64,000 bases of DNA from NCBI RefSeq assembly GCF_000266905.1, contig NC_018027.1:2666001-2730000 (forward strand), in the 5' to 3' direction. Source of the stretch: Mycolicibacterium chubuense NBB4. Its GTDB lineage: Bacteria > Actinomycetota > Actinomycetes > Mycobacteriales > Mycobacteriaceae. Below, in pieces: positions 19,747-29,682 of this stretch (its first letter is position 1; every line of letters begins with the position of its first letter). Made by a program: the position numbers and the translations under genes. The notes under the pieces are model-generated. The model was not told where the DNA came from and ran no database searches. It was given only the letters and a program-made list of their open reading frames with translations.

Positions 19747-22700
19747 CTATCGCGGTCTGGCCAACGGGAAAGGCAGCGTCTCCCGAATGCTGCGCCCGGT
19801 GATCAGCATGACGACGCGATCGACACCCATGCCCAGACCACCGGTGGGCGGCATCGCGTACTCCATCGCCTGCAGGAAATCCTCGTCGAGTTCCATGGCT
19901 TCCGGATCGCCGCCGGCCGCCAGCAGGGACTGCTCCTGCAGGCGCCTGCGCTGTTCCACGGGGTCGGTGAGTTCGCTGTAGGCCGTTGCAAGCTCGACGC
20001 CGAACGCGACCAGGTCCCAGCGCTCGGCGACTCCCGGGATGCTGCGGTGCGGCCGGGTCAGAGGCGACACCGACGTCGGGAAGTTCGTGTAGAACGTCGG
20101 CTGTTCCGTGCCGTCCTCGACCAAGTGCTCATACATCTCCAGTACCACCGCGCCCTCGTCCCAGTGCGTCCGGTAGGGGATGTCCGCCCTGTCGCAGAGC
20201 CGGCGCAGCGCGCTCAGATCGGTGGTGCTGTCGATGTGTTCACCCAGCGCCTCCGACACGGCGTCGTGCACGGTCTGGACCCTCCACTGGCCGGAGATGT
20301 CCACGGGCTGCAGTGCGCCGTCCTCGGTCGGCCGGAGGAACACCTCTGCGCCGTTGGCGGCCCGGGCGGCGTTCTGGATCAGCTCACGACATCCGTCGAT
20401 CCACACGGTGTAGTCGGCGTGCGCCTGATAGGCCTCGAGCAGCGTGAATTCGGGATTGTGGCTGAAGTCCACACCCTCGTTACGGAAGGCGCGGCCGAGT
20501 TCGAAGACGCGCTCGACACCGCCGACGCACAACCGTTTCAGGTACAGCTCCGGGGCGATCCGCAGATAGAGGTCCAGGTCGTAGGCGTTGATGTGGGTCA
20601 GGAAGGGGCGTGCGTTGGCCCCGCCGTGGACCTGTTGCAGGATCGGGGTCTCGACCTCCAGAAAGCCTTTGGCCGTCAACGTTTCCCGGATCGCACGCAG
20701 AACACCGCTGCGTGCCCGGATCAGATCGCGGGCGTCGTCGTTGATCGCCAGGTCGAGGTAGCGGGCCCGTACCCGTGCCTCCTGGTCCGCCAGGCCCTTC
20801 CACTTGTCGGGCAACGGTCGCAGGCACTTACCGATCAACCGCCAGCGGCTCACGAGCACCGACCACGCACCGGAGCGGCTGCGACCCATCGTCCCCGTCA
20901 CCTCGATCAGGTCGCCGAGGTCGATCGTGCGCGTGAAGTCGGCGGTGCTGCCGGCGCTCAGCAGCGAGTTGTCGAGCAACAGCTGGGCTTCGCCCGACCA
21001 GTCACGCAACTGGGCGAACAGCACGCCGCCGTAATCGCGCAGCCGCAGCACCCGCCCGGCCACCGTCACTTCGGCACCCTCGCTGACCGCGAGCGCGTCC
21101 GCGACCGTGTGGGTCGGTGGGCTACCGACCGGGTAGGCGTCGACCCCCTCGGCCTGCAGCGCCTTGAGCTTGGCCATCCGCACTCGCACCTGGTCGGGCA
21201 GCCGGGACTGGGGGTCCTCGGTGGGCAGATCCGTCTGCAGGGTGTCCAGGTCGGGTGCGGATCCGTCGCTGTGCAGCACTCCCGTGGCCACCAGGGCGCC
21301 CGGCGCGGCGATGTGATGGCCGGTGTGAGGCTGCTCGTGCCGGCGCGAAAAGGGAAGCACCAGAAAGCCTTCGGCGATGACCGACGCAACGCCGACGCGC
21401 GGCACCAACCGTGCATCCTCGTAACACGCGTAGCGCGGCACCCATTCGGGCTGATACTTCATGTTCGACCGGTACAGCGTCTCCAACTGCCACCACCGCG
21501 AGAAGAACACCAGCAGCCCGCGCCACAGCCGGGCCACCGGTCCGGCGCCCAACTGCGCACCCTGCTCGAAAGCGGAGCGGAACATCGCGAAGTTCAGCGA
21601 GATTCGGGTGATCCCGATGACCTCGGCCTGCAGGCACAACTCGCTGACCATCAGCTCGATCGTCCCGTTGGGCGACTGAGGCGAGCGGCGCATCAGGTCC
21701 AGCGACACCCCGTTGGAGCCCCACGGCACCAGCGACAGCATCGCGACCACCTCGGTGTCGTTCTGGACCGCTTCGACCAGGAGGCAGTCGCCGTCGGCGG
21801 GGTCGCCGAGGCGGCCCAGCGCCATCGAGAACCCGCGCTCGTCCTGAGTGTCGCGCCACGCGTCGGCCCGCCCGACCGCCTCGGCCATCTCGTCGGCGGA
21901 CAGGTCGCGGTGCCGGCGCATGCGGACCGCGACTCCGGCCCGGCGCGCCCGCGTGACGGCCTGGCGCACGGCCCGCATGTCGGAGCCGGAGAGCCGGAAC
22001 CGGTCGGGGTGCAGGATCGCCTCGTCGCCGAGCTGCAACGCGTTGAGCCCGGCCTCACGGAAGGCCTGTGCGCCGGTGGCGCTGGCGCCCATCACGCCCG
22101 GGGCCCAGCCATAGGTCTGGCACAGCTGCAGCCACGCGTCGATGGCCTGGGGCCAGGCTCGGGGGTCGCCGATCGGGTCGCCGCTGGCCAGACACACCCC
22201 GACCTCGACGCGGTAGGTGATGGCGGCGCGGGCATTCGGGGCGAACACCACGGCCTTGTCGCGCCGTGTGGCGAAGTAGCCCAGGGAGTCGTTCTTGCCG
22301 CAGAGCTCGAGCAGCCCGCGGATCGCGGACTCGTCCTCACCGGTCAGCGCGTTCTCGGCGCGCTGCGATTGGAAGAGCACCACTGCCGTGACCATCAGGG
22401 CCACCGCGCCGAACAGTCCGAGCAGGGCGTTGACGAAGACGTGCGGATGGCCGCTGAAGGACTCGGCACCGGCGCCGGCGAAGGCGCTGACGCGGTTGAG
22501 GGCGTATAGGAAGCGGTCCTGGCGGGCCAGGGTTCCGGGGAAGAACTCCAGCAGCGCCCAGCCGATCAGTGTGCCGATACCCATGCCGACGACGAGCACT
22601 CCGGCCGCCTTCAGCAGCGCACCGGGCCGCACCCGGGCCCAGAACTCCTTGCGGGCCAGCACGAGGAAGACGACCGAGGCGATGTGGAAGGCGAGGCCGA

Positions 22701-23055
22701 TCATCTCGCCGGATTCGCGCATCCAGGTCTCGCCGCGGCCCGCGATGTCGACAATGTTCCACCCGATCGACCCGACCATGTAGAGCACGAGGATCCACCA
22801 GGCGATGCGTTTGCGCGCCGCCAACGCGGCGGCCAGCAGCGCGAGGACGAACGCCCAGGCGAAGCTGGTGTCGGGAAAGTTGAAGATGTAGTGGTCGACG
22901 AATTCGCGCGGGACCTTGATCAGCCACCGGATCAGCGGGGAGATGCTGGCCATCAGCGACAGCGTCGCGATGACGCCCACGATCCATCCCGCCGCGGCGG
23001 GCACCCACCGGTAACTGGAGGCCGGGCGCGTCCTCATCCCGCTCGTGGAGGTCAT
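19747..23055 (-). CDS. lysX: Bifunctional lysylphosphatidylglycerol synthetase / lysyl-tRNA synthetase
   Basis: 1102 aa. The N-terminal part has about seven membrane helices (residues 20–270), followed by a DUF2156/MprF-like aminoacyl transferase domain (about 280–600, with [16 protein letters not shown]). Then come an OB-fold ([16 protein letters not shown]) and a class II LysRS core ([47 protein letters not shown]). It charges tRNA-Lys and transfers lysine to phosphatidylglycerol, reducing membrane negative charge; the M. tuberculosis enzyme gives resistance to cationic peptides. A minus-strand TATCCT ends 8 nt before the ATG, suggesting leaderless expression. Confidence 0.95.
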   Translation of the reverse strand: MTSTSGMRTRPASSYRWVPAAAGWIVGVIATLSLMASISPLIRWLIKVPREFVDHYIFNFPDTSFAWAFVLALLAAALAARKRIAWWILVLYMVGSIGWNIVDIAGRGETWMRESGEMIGLAFHIASVVFLVLARKEFWARVRPGALLKAAGVLVVGMGIGTLIGWALLEFFPGTLARQDRFLYALNRVSAFAGAGAESFSGHPHVFVNALLGLFGAVALMVTAVVLFQSQRAENALTGEDESAIRGLLELCGKNDSLGYFATRRDKAVVFAPNARAAITYRVEVGVCLASGDPIGDPRAWPQAIDAWLQLCQTYGWAPGVMGASATGAQAFREAGLNALQLGDEAILHPDRFRLSGSDMRAVRQAVTRARRAGVAVRMRRHRDLSADEMAEAVGRADAWRDTQDERGFSMALGRLGDPADGDCLLVEAVQNDTEVVAMLSLVPWGSNGVSLDLMRRSPQSPNGTIELMVSELCLQAEVIGITRISLNFAMFRSAFEQGAQLGAGPVARLWRGLLVFFSRWWQLETLYRSNMKYQPEWVPRYACYEDARLVPRVGVASVIAEGFLVLPFSRRHEQPHTGHHIAAPGALVATGVLHSDGSAPDLDTLQTDLPTEDPQSRLPDQVRVRMAKLKALQAEGVDAYPVGSPPTHTVADALAVSEGAEVTVAGRVLRLRDYGGVLFAQLRDWSGEAQLLLDNSLLSAGSTADFTRTIDLGDLIEVTGTMGRSRSGAWSVLVSRWRLIGKCLRPLPDKWKGLADQEARVRARYLDLAINDDARDLIRARSGVLRAIRETLTAKGFLEVETPILQQVHGGANARPFLTHINAYDLDLYLRIAPELYLKRLCVGGVERVFELGRAFRNEGVDFSHNPEFTLLEAYQAHADYTVWIDGCRELIQNAARAANGAEVFLRPTEDGALQPVDISGQWRVQTVHDAVSEALGEHIDSTTDLSALRRLCDRADIPYRTHWDEGAVVLEMYEHLVEDGTEQPTFYTNFPTSVSPLTRPHRSIPGVAERWDLVAFGVELATAYSELTDPVEQRRRLQEQSLLAAGGDPEAMELDEDFLQAMEYAMPPTGGLGMGVDRVVMLITGRSIRETLPFPLARPR

Positions 23056-23116
23056 AGGGCGCGAGGATATTCGCTCGTCCTGCGACCCGCTCTCATGTTG
23101 GGCACCCCTGGTGCCG

Positions 23117-23479
23117 CTACCAGACCGGCCCGGTGAATTTCTCGCCCGGGCCTTTGCCGGGTTCCTCGGGTGCGGCGCTCGATTCGCGGAACGCCAACTG
23201 CAGGGTCTTGAGGCCGTCGCGCACCGGGCCGGCGTGCGGGCCGAGGTACTCCGCCGAGGCCGTGACCAAGCCGGCCAGCGCGGTGATCAGGCGGCGGGCC
23301 TCGTCGAGGTCGCGATGCGGGCTGTCCTCGGGGTCGTCGGACGACAACCCCAGCTTCTCGGCTGCTGCGCTCATCAGCATGACTGCCGCGCGGGTGATCA
23401 CCTCGACGGCGGGGATGTCGGCGAGATCGCGCTCCGGCGGCTGGGCCCCCGATCCGGGCTGTGCGGAATCTTCGGTCAT
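23117..23479 (-). CDS. DUF1844-family protein
   Basis: 120 aa. Core [25 protein letters not shown] and [18 protein letters not shown] match DUF1844, a small helical family found next to infC in actinobacteria. No known activity. Ends in a Pro/Glu/Gly-rich tail. It diverges from infC, and its start lies within the infC promoter region. Confidence 0.85.
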   Translation of the reverse strand: MTEDSAQPGSGAQPPERDLADIPAVEVITRAAVMLMSAAAEKLGLSSDDPEDSPHRDLDEARRLITALAGLVTASAEYLGPHAGPVRDGLKTLQLAFRESSAAPEEPGKGPGEKFTGPVW

Positions 23480-23486
23480 GCCTGCT

Positions 23487-23492
23487 AGACTG
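23487..23492 (+). promoter_or_regulatory. Extended -10 element for the infC operon
   Basis: TGC-TAGACT at 23484–23492, a TGN-extended -10. Predicted transcript start about 23499, giving a leader of roughly 210 nt before the infC start. Confidence 0.5.
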
Positions 23493-23587
23493 GCATGCGC
23501 GACCGTCCCGGCTCACGCCAGGGACAGCAAGTGGAGTCCCACTCCCACCGCTCGCCGAGGTCATTTCGAGGCTACAGCGGTCCGGTC

Positions 23588-23642
23588 ACAGACATCGCAG
23601 ATGTCTGTCCTGGTCGGCATTGGGCCCTGCTGTGAGCAGGGC
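23588..23642 (+). promoter_or_regulatory. Two-hairpin structured leader of infC-rpmI-rplT
   Basis: Hairpin 1: ACAGACATC (23588–23596), loop GCA, GATGTCTGT (23600–23608). Hairpin 2: GCCCTGCT (23624–23631), loop GTG, AGCAGGGC (23635–23642), followed by TTATCTGTTCTCT. Both stems are perfect. The second looks like an intrinsic terminator, so attenuation by ribosomal protein L20 or IF3-type feedback is plausible but not proven. Confidence 0.6.
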
Positions 23643-23710
23643 TTATCTGTTCTCTAGGGGACAGCGTGCCGGCGGCGTGGGGGACTCCTGAGGACAACAT
23701 AGGAGGCCCC

Positions 23711-24319
23711 ATCAGCACTGAGACCCGCGTCAACGAGCGCATCCGCGTACCTGAAGTCCGCCTGATCGGACCGGGCGGTGAACAGGTAGGCATCGTGCGC
23801 ATCGAAGATGCACTCCGCGTCGCCGCGGATGCCGATCTCGACCTCGTTGAAGTTGCCCCGGACGCCAAGCCTCCGGTGTGCAAGATCATGGACTACGGCA
23901 AGTTCAAATACGAGACGGCTCAGAAGGCGCGCGAGTCTCGCAAGAACCAGCAGCAGACCGTCGTCAAGGAACAGAAGCTGCGTCCCAAGATCGACCCGCA
24001 TGATTACGAGACCAAAAAGGGTCACGTGATCCGCTTCCTCGAGGCGGGGTCGAAGGTCAAGGTGACGATCATGTTCCGCGGACGCGAGCAGTCGCGGCCC
24101 GAATTGGGTTTCCGTCTCCTGCAACGCCTGGGCGCCGACGTGGCCGATTACGGCTTCATCGAGACGTCCGCCAAGCAGGACGGCCGCAACATGACGATGG
24201 TGCTGGCCCCGCACCGCGGCGCGAAGACTCGCGCCAAGGCGGCGCACGACGCTGACGCGCCCGCGCAACGCTCCGGCGCCCAGCCGACCGACAGCACAGA
24301 CACCAACCAGCAGAACTGA
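23711..24319 (+). CDS. infC: Translation initiation factor IF-3, non-canonical ATC start
   Basis: 202 aa from an ATC codon at 23711. IF3 binds the 30S subunit and checks start-codon pairing. N-domain [20 protein letters not shown] and C-domain [16 protein letters not shown] are typical; a hydrophilic 20–25 residue tail is a mycobacterial extension. A perfect AGGAGG (23701–23706) lies 4 nt before the ATC, and the homologous N-terminus ([10 protein letters not shown]) begins exactly there. A GTG 45 nt upstream (23666) lacks a site and adds unconserved residues. Rare AUU/AUC starts let IF3 repress its own translation in E. coli, and the same may hold here. First gene of an operon with rpmI and rplT. 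Confidence 0.93.
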   Translation: MSTETRVNERIRVPEVRLIGPGGEQVGIVRIEDALRVAADADLDLVEVAPDAKPPVCKIMDYGKFKYETAQKARESRKNQQQTVVKEQKLRPKIDPHDYETKKGHVIRFLEAGSKVKVTIMFRGREQSRPELGFRLLQRLGADVADYGFIETSAKQDGRNMTMVLAPHRGAKTRAKAAHDADAPAQRSGAQPTDSTDTNQQN

Positions 24320-24325
24320 GGAAAC

Positions 24326-24520
24326 ATGCCCAAGGCGAAGACCCACAGCGGCGCTTCGAAGCGGTTCCGTCGCACCGGAACCGGCAAGATCGTCCGGCAG
24401 AAGGCCAACCGCAGGCACTTGCTCGAGCACAAGCCCTCCACCCGCACGCGTCGGCTCGAAGGCCGCACCGCGGTGTCCGGAAACGACACCAAGCGCGTCG
24501 CAAAGATGCTGAACGGCTGA
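24326..24520 (+). CDS. rpmI: 50S ribosomal protein L35
   Basis: 64 aa, highly basic. [21 protein letters not shown] and [17 protein letters not shown] are the L35 signature. It starts 6 nt after infC, with GAGGAAAC as the ribosome site. Structural protein of the large subunit; co-transcribed with infC and rplT. Confidence 0.97.
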   Translation: MPKAKTHSGASKRFRRTGTGKIVRQKANRRHLLEHKPSTRTRRLEGRTAVSGNDTKRVAKMLNG

Positions 24521-24575
24521 CACTCTCACCGTTCAGCGCCCTCAAGCCTGAAACCCGTACGAGATAGGAAAACCC

Positions 24576-24965
24576 ATGGCACGCGTGAAGCGCGCAGTCA
24601 ACGCGCAGAAGAAGCGGCGCACCGTCCTCAAGGCGTCGAAGGGCTACCGCGGACAGCGGTCGCGGCTGTACCGGAAGGCCAAAGAGCAGCAGCTGCATTC
24701 GTTGACCTATGCCTACCGGGACCGGCGTGCCCGCAAGGGCGAGTTCCGCAAGTTGTGGATCTCGCGCATCAACGCCGCCGCCCGCGCCAACGACATCACC
24801 TACAACCGGCTGATCCAGGGCCTCAAGGCCGCCAGCGTCGAGGTCGACCGCAAGATCCTCGCGGAGATCGCCGTCAGCGACCCGGCCGCGTTCACCGCGC
24901 TGGTCGAGGTTGCCCGCGGCGCACTGCCCGAGGATGTCAACGCTCCGTCGGGCGAGGCTGCCTGA
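24576..24965 (+). CDS. rplT: 50S ribosomal protein L20
   Basis: 129 aa. [36 protein letters not shown] and [17 protein letters not shown] are classic L20 motifs. L20 is needed early in 50S assembly and in other bacteria represses this operon by binding its leader. Site AGATAGGAAA precedes the ATG. Its stop overlaps the proposed CTG start of the next gene (CTGA). Confidence 0.97.
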   Translation: MARVKRAVNAQKKRRTVLKASKGYRGQRSRLYRKAKEQQLHSLTYAYRDRRARKGEFRKLWISRINAAARANDITYNRLIQGLKAASVEVDRKILAEIAVSDPAAFTALVEVARGALPEDVNAPSGEAA

Positions 24966-25753
24966 CCCTCACCGAGCGATCTGCCCGGGTGGCGGCCGCA
25001 GTCAAACTGCACCGCCACATCGGGCGCCGCCGCGCCGCACGCTTCCTCGCCGAGGGGCCCAATCTCGTCGAGGCCGCGTTGCGGCGCGGAGTCGTTTACG
25101 AGGTGTTCGCCACCGAGACGGCCGCGGAGCGATTCCGCACGCTGTTGTCCGGCGTGCCCGTCGAGCTGGTCACCGATCGTGCGGCGAAAGCCCTGTCCGA
25201 CACGGTGACTCCGGTCGGGCTGGTTGCGGTGTGCGCGATGCCCGACGTCAGCCTCGACGACGTGATCGCCGATCGCCCGACTCTGGTGGCGGTCCCGGTA
25301 GGGATCTCGGAGCCCGGCAACGCGGGCACGCTGATCCGGGTGGCCGACGCGATGGGTGTCGACGCCGTGGTGCTGGCGGGACCCAGCGTCGATCCCTACA
25401 ACGGCAAGTGTCTGCGTGCGTCCGCGGGCTCGATCTTCTCGATCCCGGTGGTCGCCGACCCCGACGCCTCGAGTGTCGTGCACCGGTTGAAGGATGCCGG
25501 CCTGCAGGTTCTGGCCACGGTTGTCGACGGCGACGTCAGTCTGGACGACGCCGACCTGTCTGGTCCGACCGCGTGGCTCTTCGGACCCGAAGCCCACGGC
25601 CTTCCCGCGGAAGTGGCCAGCCTGGCCACCGGTCGTGTGCACATCCCGATGGCCGGGGGCGCCGAGAGCCTCAACGTCGCGTCGGCCGCGGCGATCTGCC
25701 TCCATGAAACCGCCCGGCAGCGCCGCGCGGCGAACGTTTCAGGAACACCCTGA
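24962..25753 (+). CDS. SpoU-family rRNA (2'-O)-methyltransferase, TsnR-like
   Basis: 263 aa from a CTG at 24962 that overlaps the rplT stop; a GTG at 24989 is the conventional alternative (254 aa). Homology seems to begin at [17 protein letters not shown], which favours the earlier start. The N-terminal substrate-binding part has [17 protein letters not shown]; the C-terminal knotted SAM-binding domain has [24 protein letters not shown] and [15 protein letters not shown], motifs 1–3 of SpoU. It probably methylates a ribose in rRNA. Translationally coupled to rplT; its site in rRNA is unknown. Confidence 0.88.
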   Translation: MTLTERSARVAAAVKLHRHIGRRRAARFLAEGPNLVEAALRRGVVYEVFATETAAERFRTLLSGVPVELVTDRAAKALSDTVTPVGLVAVCAMPDVSLDDVIADRPTLVAVPVGISEPGNAGTLIRVADAMGVDAVVLAGPSVDPYNGKCLRASAGSIFSIPVVADPDASSVVHRLKDAGLQVLATVVDGDVSLDDADLSGPTAWLFGPEAHGLPAEVASLATGRVHIPMAGGAESLNVASAAAICLHETARQRRAANVSGTP

Positions 25754-26081
25754 GACGTTGCTCAATCAACTAGACCGGGTCCCGACCGCCGCCGGGGGAC
25801 CAGCTCCGGATTACTCCCCACCGCATCACGAAACCACAGGCACCGCGCCGGCGCGGTGCCAGTACAACGACTCTGATCGTTACGAAACCAGAGGTCAAGG
25901 GACTTTGGTCCACGACTTGCGTGCGGAACGGCCGCAGTGCGTCCGCGTCGCGGATTAGGGCCGAACTAGAGCCGAACTAGGGTCTTTTGGTCTATTGATG
26001 CGTTATTGACGGAAAAGTAGCCTCACCGCAGACAGCAAATTTCTTGCTGGTTGATTCATCGTCACGGGGCAGGTGGGGGCT
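25754..26081. other. Intergenic region upstream of the PE-PPE gene
   Basis: 328 bp, noticeably lower in GC towards the right. Holds a DosR-like box (25897–25916), an 11-bp direct repeat GCCGAACTAGA (25960–25970, 25971–25980), and a small hairpin CAGCAA-ATTTC-TTGCTG (26033–26049) close to the start codon. No coding signal seen. Confidence 0.5.
25897..25916 (+). promoter_or_regulatory. DosR-like box
   Basis: Core GGGACTTTGGTCCA (25899–25912) matches 12 of 14 positions of the DosR/DevR core GGGACTWWAGTCCC. It lies about 170 bp upstream of the PE-PPE gene. The flanking bases fit less well. Confidence 0.4.
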
Positions 26082-27356
26082 ATGAAGCGGTTATGCATCT
26101 TTGTCGGGGCCATGGTGCTGGGGGTTTCTCCCGGCGTTGCCCAAGCCACCAACGGCGCTACCGCGCTGCTGGTCGGGGGGAAGGGCGGTTATGCGCAGCT
26201 GACCGAAGAGGAGATGTCCACGGCGTTCGGGGGGTACTTCGCGGACTACGACAAGCGGGTCGGCGTCCCGATCCCGGGTACGGATCTGCGGAGTGCGATC
26301 ACGGTGGGAGCGGACAACCTGTACGCCGACATCTACTCCACCCCCGGACCCAAGACCATCGGGGGTGTCTCGCAGGGAGCGCCCGCCATCCCAGTGGTGT
26401 TGGTGCGCCTGATGAACGACATGAACAACCCGGCGTCGGCACACTATCCCGGCGTGCCGGCAGATCAGCTGAACGTTGCGGTCTACGGCTTTCCGAGTCG
26501 ACGGTGGTTCGGCTTCGTCCCGTACACGCCGTTCCCGCAGACCCCGTATGACGTGCTGATCGTCTTCGCGCAGTACGACGGCATCGCCGACTTCCCGAAC
26601 AACCCGTTCAACCTGCTCGCCGTCACCAACGCGTTGATGGGCGCCGACCAACTGCATGTCAAAGACGCCTACTACGACATCCGGAACCTGCCGACGGACT
26701 ACACGCTGGTGACGAACAGCCTCGGCGGTACCACGACGACCATCATGATCCCGACGCCGGTGCTGCCGCTGCTTCAGCCGATGCTGGACAAGGGTGCCGA
26801 CCCTGCGAAGGTCGCCCAGCTGGACGCACTACTGCGTCCGATGATCGACAGGGCCTACAAGCGGCCGCAATGGCAGGTGGGAATTCCCCCCACCCTGACC
26901 GGACCGCCGACGGCTTCGGCGACCACGACCACCTCGACCATGACGGTATCGACCAGCAGCCTGGCACCGGAGTCCATCCCGGCGAGTGTCGTCCTGCCCA
27001 CCGCAGCGACCCGCACGACGACGGACACGCCGGAGCAGCCCGCGTCGCCGCCTGAGCCGGCGGCCGACGGGAAGACCACGACCACTGATCAGCCGCAGAC
27101 CGCGCAGCAGGTCGACGACCCGGTCACCCCGCAGACCGGAGCAGCACCCGAGGTGACCACCACCGCCGTGGCGAACGACCCGCAGCCCACCGAACCGAGT
27201 GCGGACCCGAGTGCCGACGCGAACACCACCGGCAGCCAGAGCGGCTCCGAAACCGCTGCGTCGCAGCAAGCCAACGGTGGCACCCGGGCGGCCAAGTCGA
27301 CACACCGCGCCGGCACCCATTCGGTCACCCGGAAGTTCGGCCGCAACAAGCAGTAG
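26082..27356 (+). CDS. Secreted PE-PPE-domain hydrolase with Thr/Pro-rich tail
   Basis: 424 aa from the ATG at 26082; a GTG 9 nt earlier is possible. A signal peptide (MKRLCIFVGAMVLGVSPGVAQA) replaces the PE or PPE leader that usually precedes this domain. The PE-PPE domain (about 25–255) is a serine hydrolase fold: nucleophile GGVSQGAP, Asp in AQYDGIADFPNNPFN, His in DQLHVKDAYYD. From residue about 265 the chain is low-complexity Thr, Ser, Pro and Ala, then a basic end (RAAKSTHRAGTHSVTRKFG). It probably acts outside the membrane on an acyl ester; trehalose-lipid chemistry is known for a relative. A DosR-like box lies upstream. Confidence 0.87.
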   Translation: MKRLCIFVGAMVLGVSPGVAQATNGATALLVGGKGGYAQLTEEEMSTAFGGYFADYDKRVGVPIPGTDLRSAITVGADNLYADIYSTPGPKTIGGVSQGAPAIPVVLVRLMNDMNNPASAHYPGVPADQLNVAVYGFPSRRWFGFVPYTPFPQTPYDVLIVFAQYDGIADFPNNPFNLLAVTNALMGADQLHVKDAYYDIRNLPTDYTLVTNSLGGTTTTIMIPTPVLPLLQPMLDKGADPAKVAQLDALLRPMIDRAYKRPQWQVGIPPTLTGPPTASATTTTSTMTVSTSSLAPESIPASVVLPTAATRTTTDTPEQPASPPEPAADGKTTTTDQPQTAQQVDDPVTPQTGAAPEVTTTAVANDPQPTEPSADPSADANTTGSQSGSETAASQQANGGTRAAKSTHRAGTHSVTRKFGRNKQ

Positions 27357-27383
27357 TCACACGAACGGGCCTCCACGAACGGC

Positions 27384-28622
27384 CTAGGTGCTCAACAGCC
27401 CCCTGGCGACGTGGGTGATCTGAACTTCGTTGCTTCCGGCGTAGATCATCAGCGACTTCGCGTCGCGGGCGAGCTGCTCGACGCGGTACTCGGTCATGTA
27501 GCCGTTGCCGCCGAACAGCTGTACCGCCTCCATCGCGACGTCGGTGGCGGCCTGCGAGCAGTACCACTTGATCGCCGACGCCTCCGGCAGCGAGATCGAC
27601 GTCCCGGTTTCCGCCGCCTCGATGACGCGAAAAAGCATGTTGCGCACGTTCATCCGCGCCACTTCCATGCTCGCGAGTTTGAGCTGGATCAACTGGTACT
27701 GGCCGATCTCCTTGCCCCACAACGTGCGTGACTTGGCGTAGTCGACGCACAGCCGCAGGCACTCCTCGATCACACCCAGCGCCATGGCCGCGACGCCGAT
27801 CCGTTCGGCGGAGAAGTTGGAGCGCGCACTCTCGCGGCCGTCGCCGGCGCTGTTGTCCTCGGTCTCCCCGAGCAGGCGGTCGCGACCCAGCCGGACGTCG
27901 TTGAAGAACAGCTCGCCGGTGCGCGAGGAGTGGATGCCCATCTTGCGGAACGGCTTGCTCTGCACGAAGCCGTCCATGCCGCGGTCCAGTACGAACGTGA
28001 GAACCTTGCGGTCGCGCTTGCTCACTGCGGACGAGCCTTCGTCGAGCTTCGCGTACACCACGACGACGTCGGCGTCCGGCCCGTTGGTGATGAAGGTCTT
28101 CTGGCCGTTGAGCACGTAGCCGTCGCCGTCGCGGACGACGTAGGACTTCATCCCGCCGAACGCGTCGGACCCGGAGTCGGGCTCGGTGATCGCCCACGCG
28201 CCGACCTTGTCGTAGGTCACCAGGTCGGGGAGCCAGCGTTCCTGCTGGGCCAGCGTGCCGCGGCTCATGATCGTCGGCACGGTCAGGCCGAGGCTGACCC
28301 CCATGCCGGTGACGAGTCCCATCGACACCCGGCACAACTCGCTGACCACGACGAAGCCCATGCCGCCCGACCCGCTGCCGAACATGCCGCCGCCGGACGC
28401 CTTCCCGGACGGCTCCGCACCCTCGCGCAGCCGGGCCAGTCGCTTGTTCAGCGAGTCGCGTGCCATGTCCGCGATGCCGAACGTGGCGAAGAGCTTGCGG
28501 ACGATCGGGTAGGGCTCCATGTCGCCGCTCTCGAGTGCGTCGACGTGCGGACGGATCTCCTTGTCGACGAACTCGCGAACGGCGTCGCGCACGGCGAGGT
28601 CGACGTCAGACCATTCGATCAT
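27384..28622 (-). CDS. Acyl-CoA dehydrogenase
   Basis: 412 aa. Family landmarks: WAITEPDSGSDAFG (FAD/substrate loop), the region YVLNGQKTFITNGPDADV, RIGVAAMALGVIEECL, and MEAVQLFGGNGYMTEYRVEQLARDAKSLMIYAGSNEVQ at the C-terminus (read in two parts), where QLFGG and the YxGxNEV-like segment are diagnostic. It oxidises an acyl-CoA to the enoyl-CoA with FAD. A Gly-rich insert (ASGGGMFGSGSGGMG, about residue 80) is unusual. It starts 4 nt after the MpaB-like gene on the same strand, so the two are co-transcribed; substrate unknown. Confidence 0.92.
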   Translation of the reverse strand: MIEWSDVDLAVRDAVREFVDKEIRPHVDALESGDMEPYPIVRKLFATFGIADMARDSLNKRLARLREGAEPSGKASGGGMFGSGSGGMGFVVVSELCRVSMGLVTGMGVSLGLTVPTIMSRGTLAQQERWLPDLVTYDKVGAWAITEPDSGSDAFGGMKSYVVRDGDGYVLNGQKTFITNGPDADVVVVYAKLDEGSSAVSKRDRKVLTFVLDRGMDGFVQSKPFRKMGIHSSRTGELFFNDVRLGRDRLLGETEDNSAGDGRESARSNFSAERIGVAAMALGVIEECLRLCVDYAKSRTLWGKEIGQYQLIQLKLASMEVARMNVRNMLFRVIEAAETGTSISLPEASAIKWYCSQAATDVAMEAVQLFGGNGYMTEYRVEQLARDAKSLMIYAGSNEVQITHVARGLLST

Positions 28623-28626
28623 GGGA

Positions 28627-29664
28627 TCAGGCTGCCTTGACGCGGCCGCGCGCCGGACGCAGGGCCGCCAGCGAGAACGTCGTGTGCACCAGTGAGCCGG
28701 CCCTGTCCAGCAGCGTCTTGCGGCTGGGCACGTAGTGCATCGGGAGCCCCCGCCGGTCGCGCGGCGGACCCATGAAGGCGGGCGCCTCGACCAGTGGGGC
28801 GTCGGCGGGCAGCTTGCCCTCGGCGCGGCGGTACGCCGCCACCGCCCGCGGATGCAGCCGGACCTCGTCGGGCACGGCGGTGAACGCCAACTGGACCATC
28901 TTGCCGAAGAGCCGCAACAGAATCTCGTCGCCAGGTGTCCATCGCATGCCCGCTCTTTCCCGGACCACGGGATCGAAGACGCCTGCCGCGATCCACCGCT
29001 GCGCGCCGACCATCGGCCTGAAGAGCTGATCCCACAGCGGGGTGGGCATCATCACGAACCAGGGTTTGGGAATCCTGATCGAGAAGATGTCGAGGGTGGC
29101 CCGATTGATCTCCAACTCCTCGCGGCACTTACGGTCCCAGTACTCGCAGAAGGCGTCCCACGATTCCGGCACCGGCCGCATGCTCATGCCGTACATCCGA
29201 TACCACTGGACGTGCTCGTCGAACAACTGGCGCTTCTCGGCTTCGGTGAGGCCACCGCAGAAGTACTCGGCGGTCTTGATGATGAGCATGAAGAACGTGG
29301 CGTGGGCCCAATAGAAGGTCTCCGGGTTGAGGGCGTGGTAGCGCCTGCCCTCGGCGTCGGTGCCCTTGATCGTCGCGTGATAGCCGCGGATCTGGGCACC
29401 GGTCGACGCCGCCCGGTCGCCGTCGTAGACGACGCCCATGATCGGGTACACCGAACGGGCCACCCGCTGCAGAGGTTCGCGCAAGAGGATCGAATGGTCT
29501 TCGACGCCGGCGCCGAGTTCGGGATACATGTTCTGGATCGCCCCGATCCAGACGCCCAGCTTGCCGGTGCGCACGTCGCCGAAGTACTTCCACGTCAGCG
29601 AATCCGGACCGAGGGGCGATGCGCCCTGGGCCAAGGAAGGATCTGTCGTCGCCGTTGACCGCAC
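28627..29664 (-). CDS. MpaB/latex-clearing-type oxygenase (DUF2236)
   Basis: 345 aa. Features of the DUF2236/MpaB family: WAHATFFMLIIKTAEYF with the conserved His, EHVQWYRMYGMSM, PESWDAFCEYWDR, and a C-terminal region with RWTPGDEILLRLFGK. Fungal MpaB cleaves a terpenoid side chain and the rubber-degrading Lcp proteins share the fold and a b-type heme, so an oxidative lipid or terpenoid cleavage role is plausible. No signal peptide. Head of a two-gene operon with the acyl-CoA dehydrogenase. An inverted repeat lies 18 bp upstream of the start. Confidence 0.85.
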   Translation of the reverse strand: MRSTATTDPSLAQGASPLGPDSLTWKYFGDVRTGKLGVWIGAIQNMYPELGAGVEDHSILLREPLQRVARSVYPIMGVVYDGDRAASTGAQIRGYHATIKGTDAEGRRYHALNPETFYWAHATFFMLIIKTAEYFCGGLTEAEKRQLFDEHVQWYRMYGMSMRPVPESWDAFCEYWDRKCREELEINRATLDIFSIRIPKPWFVMMPTPLWDQLFRPMVGAQRWIAAGVFDPVVRERAGMRWTPGDEILLRLFGKMVQLAFTAVPDEVRLHPRAVAAYRRAEGKLPADAPLVEAPAFMGPPRDRRGLPMHYVPSRKTLLDRAGSLVHTTFSLAALRPARGRVKAA

Positions 29665-29682
29665 CGCTTCACGATAAGCGCT

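Noticed and set aside
19456..22509. Very long plus-strand open frame opposite lysX
   Set aside because: Antisense to a clear two-domain LysX; low-complexity His/Arg/Gln/Val protein typical of the complementary strand of high-GC genes.
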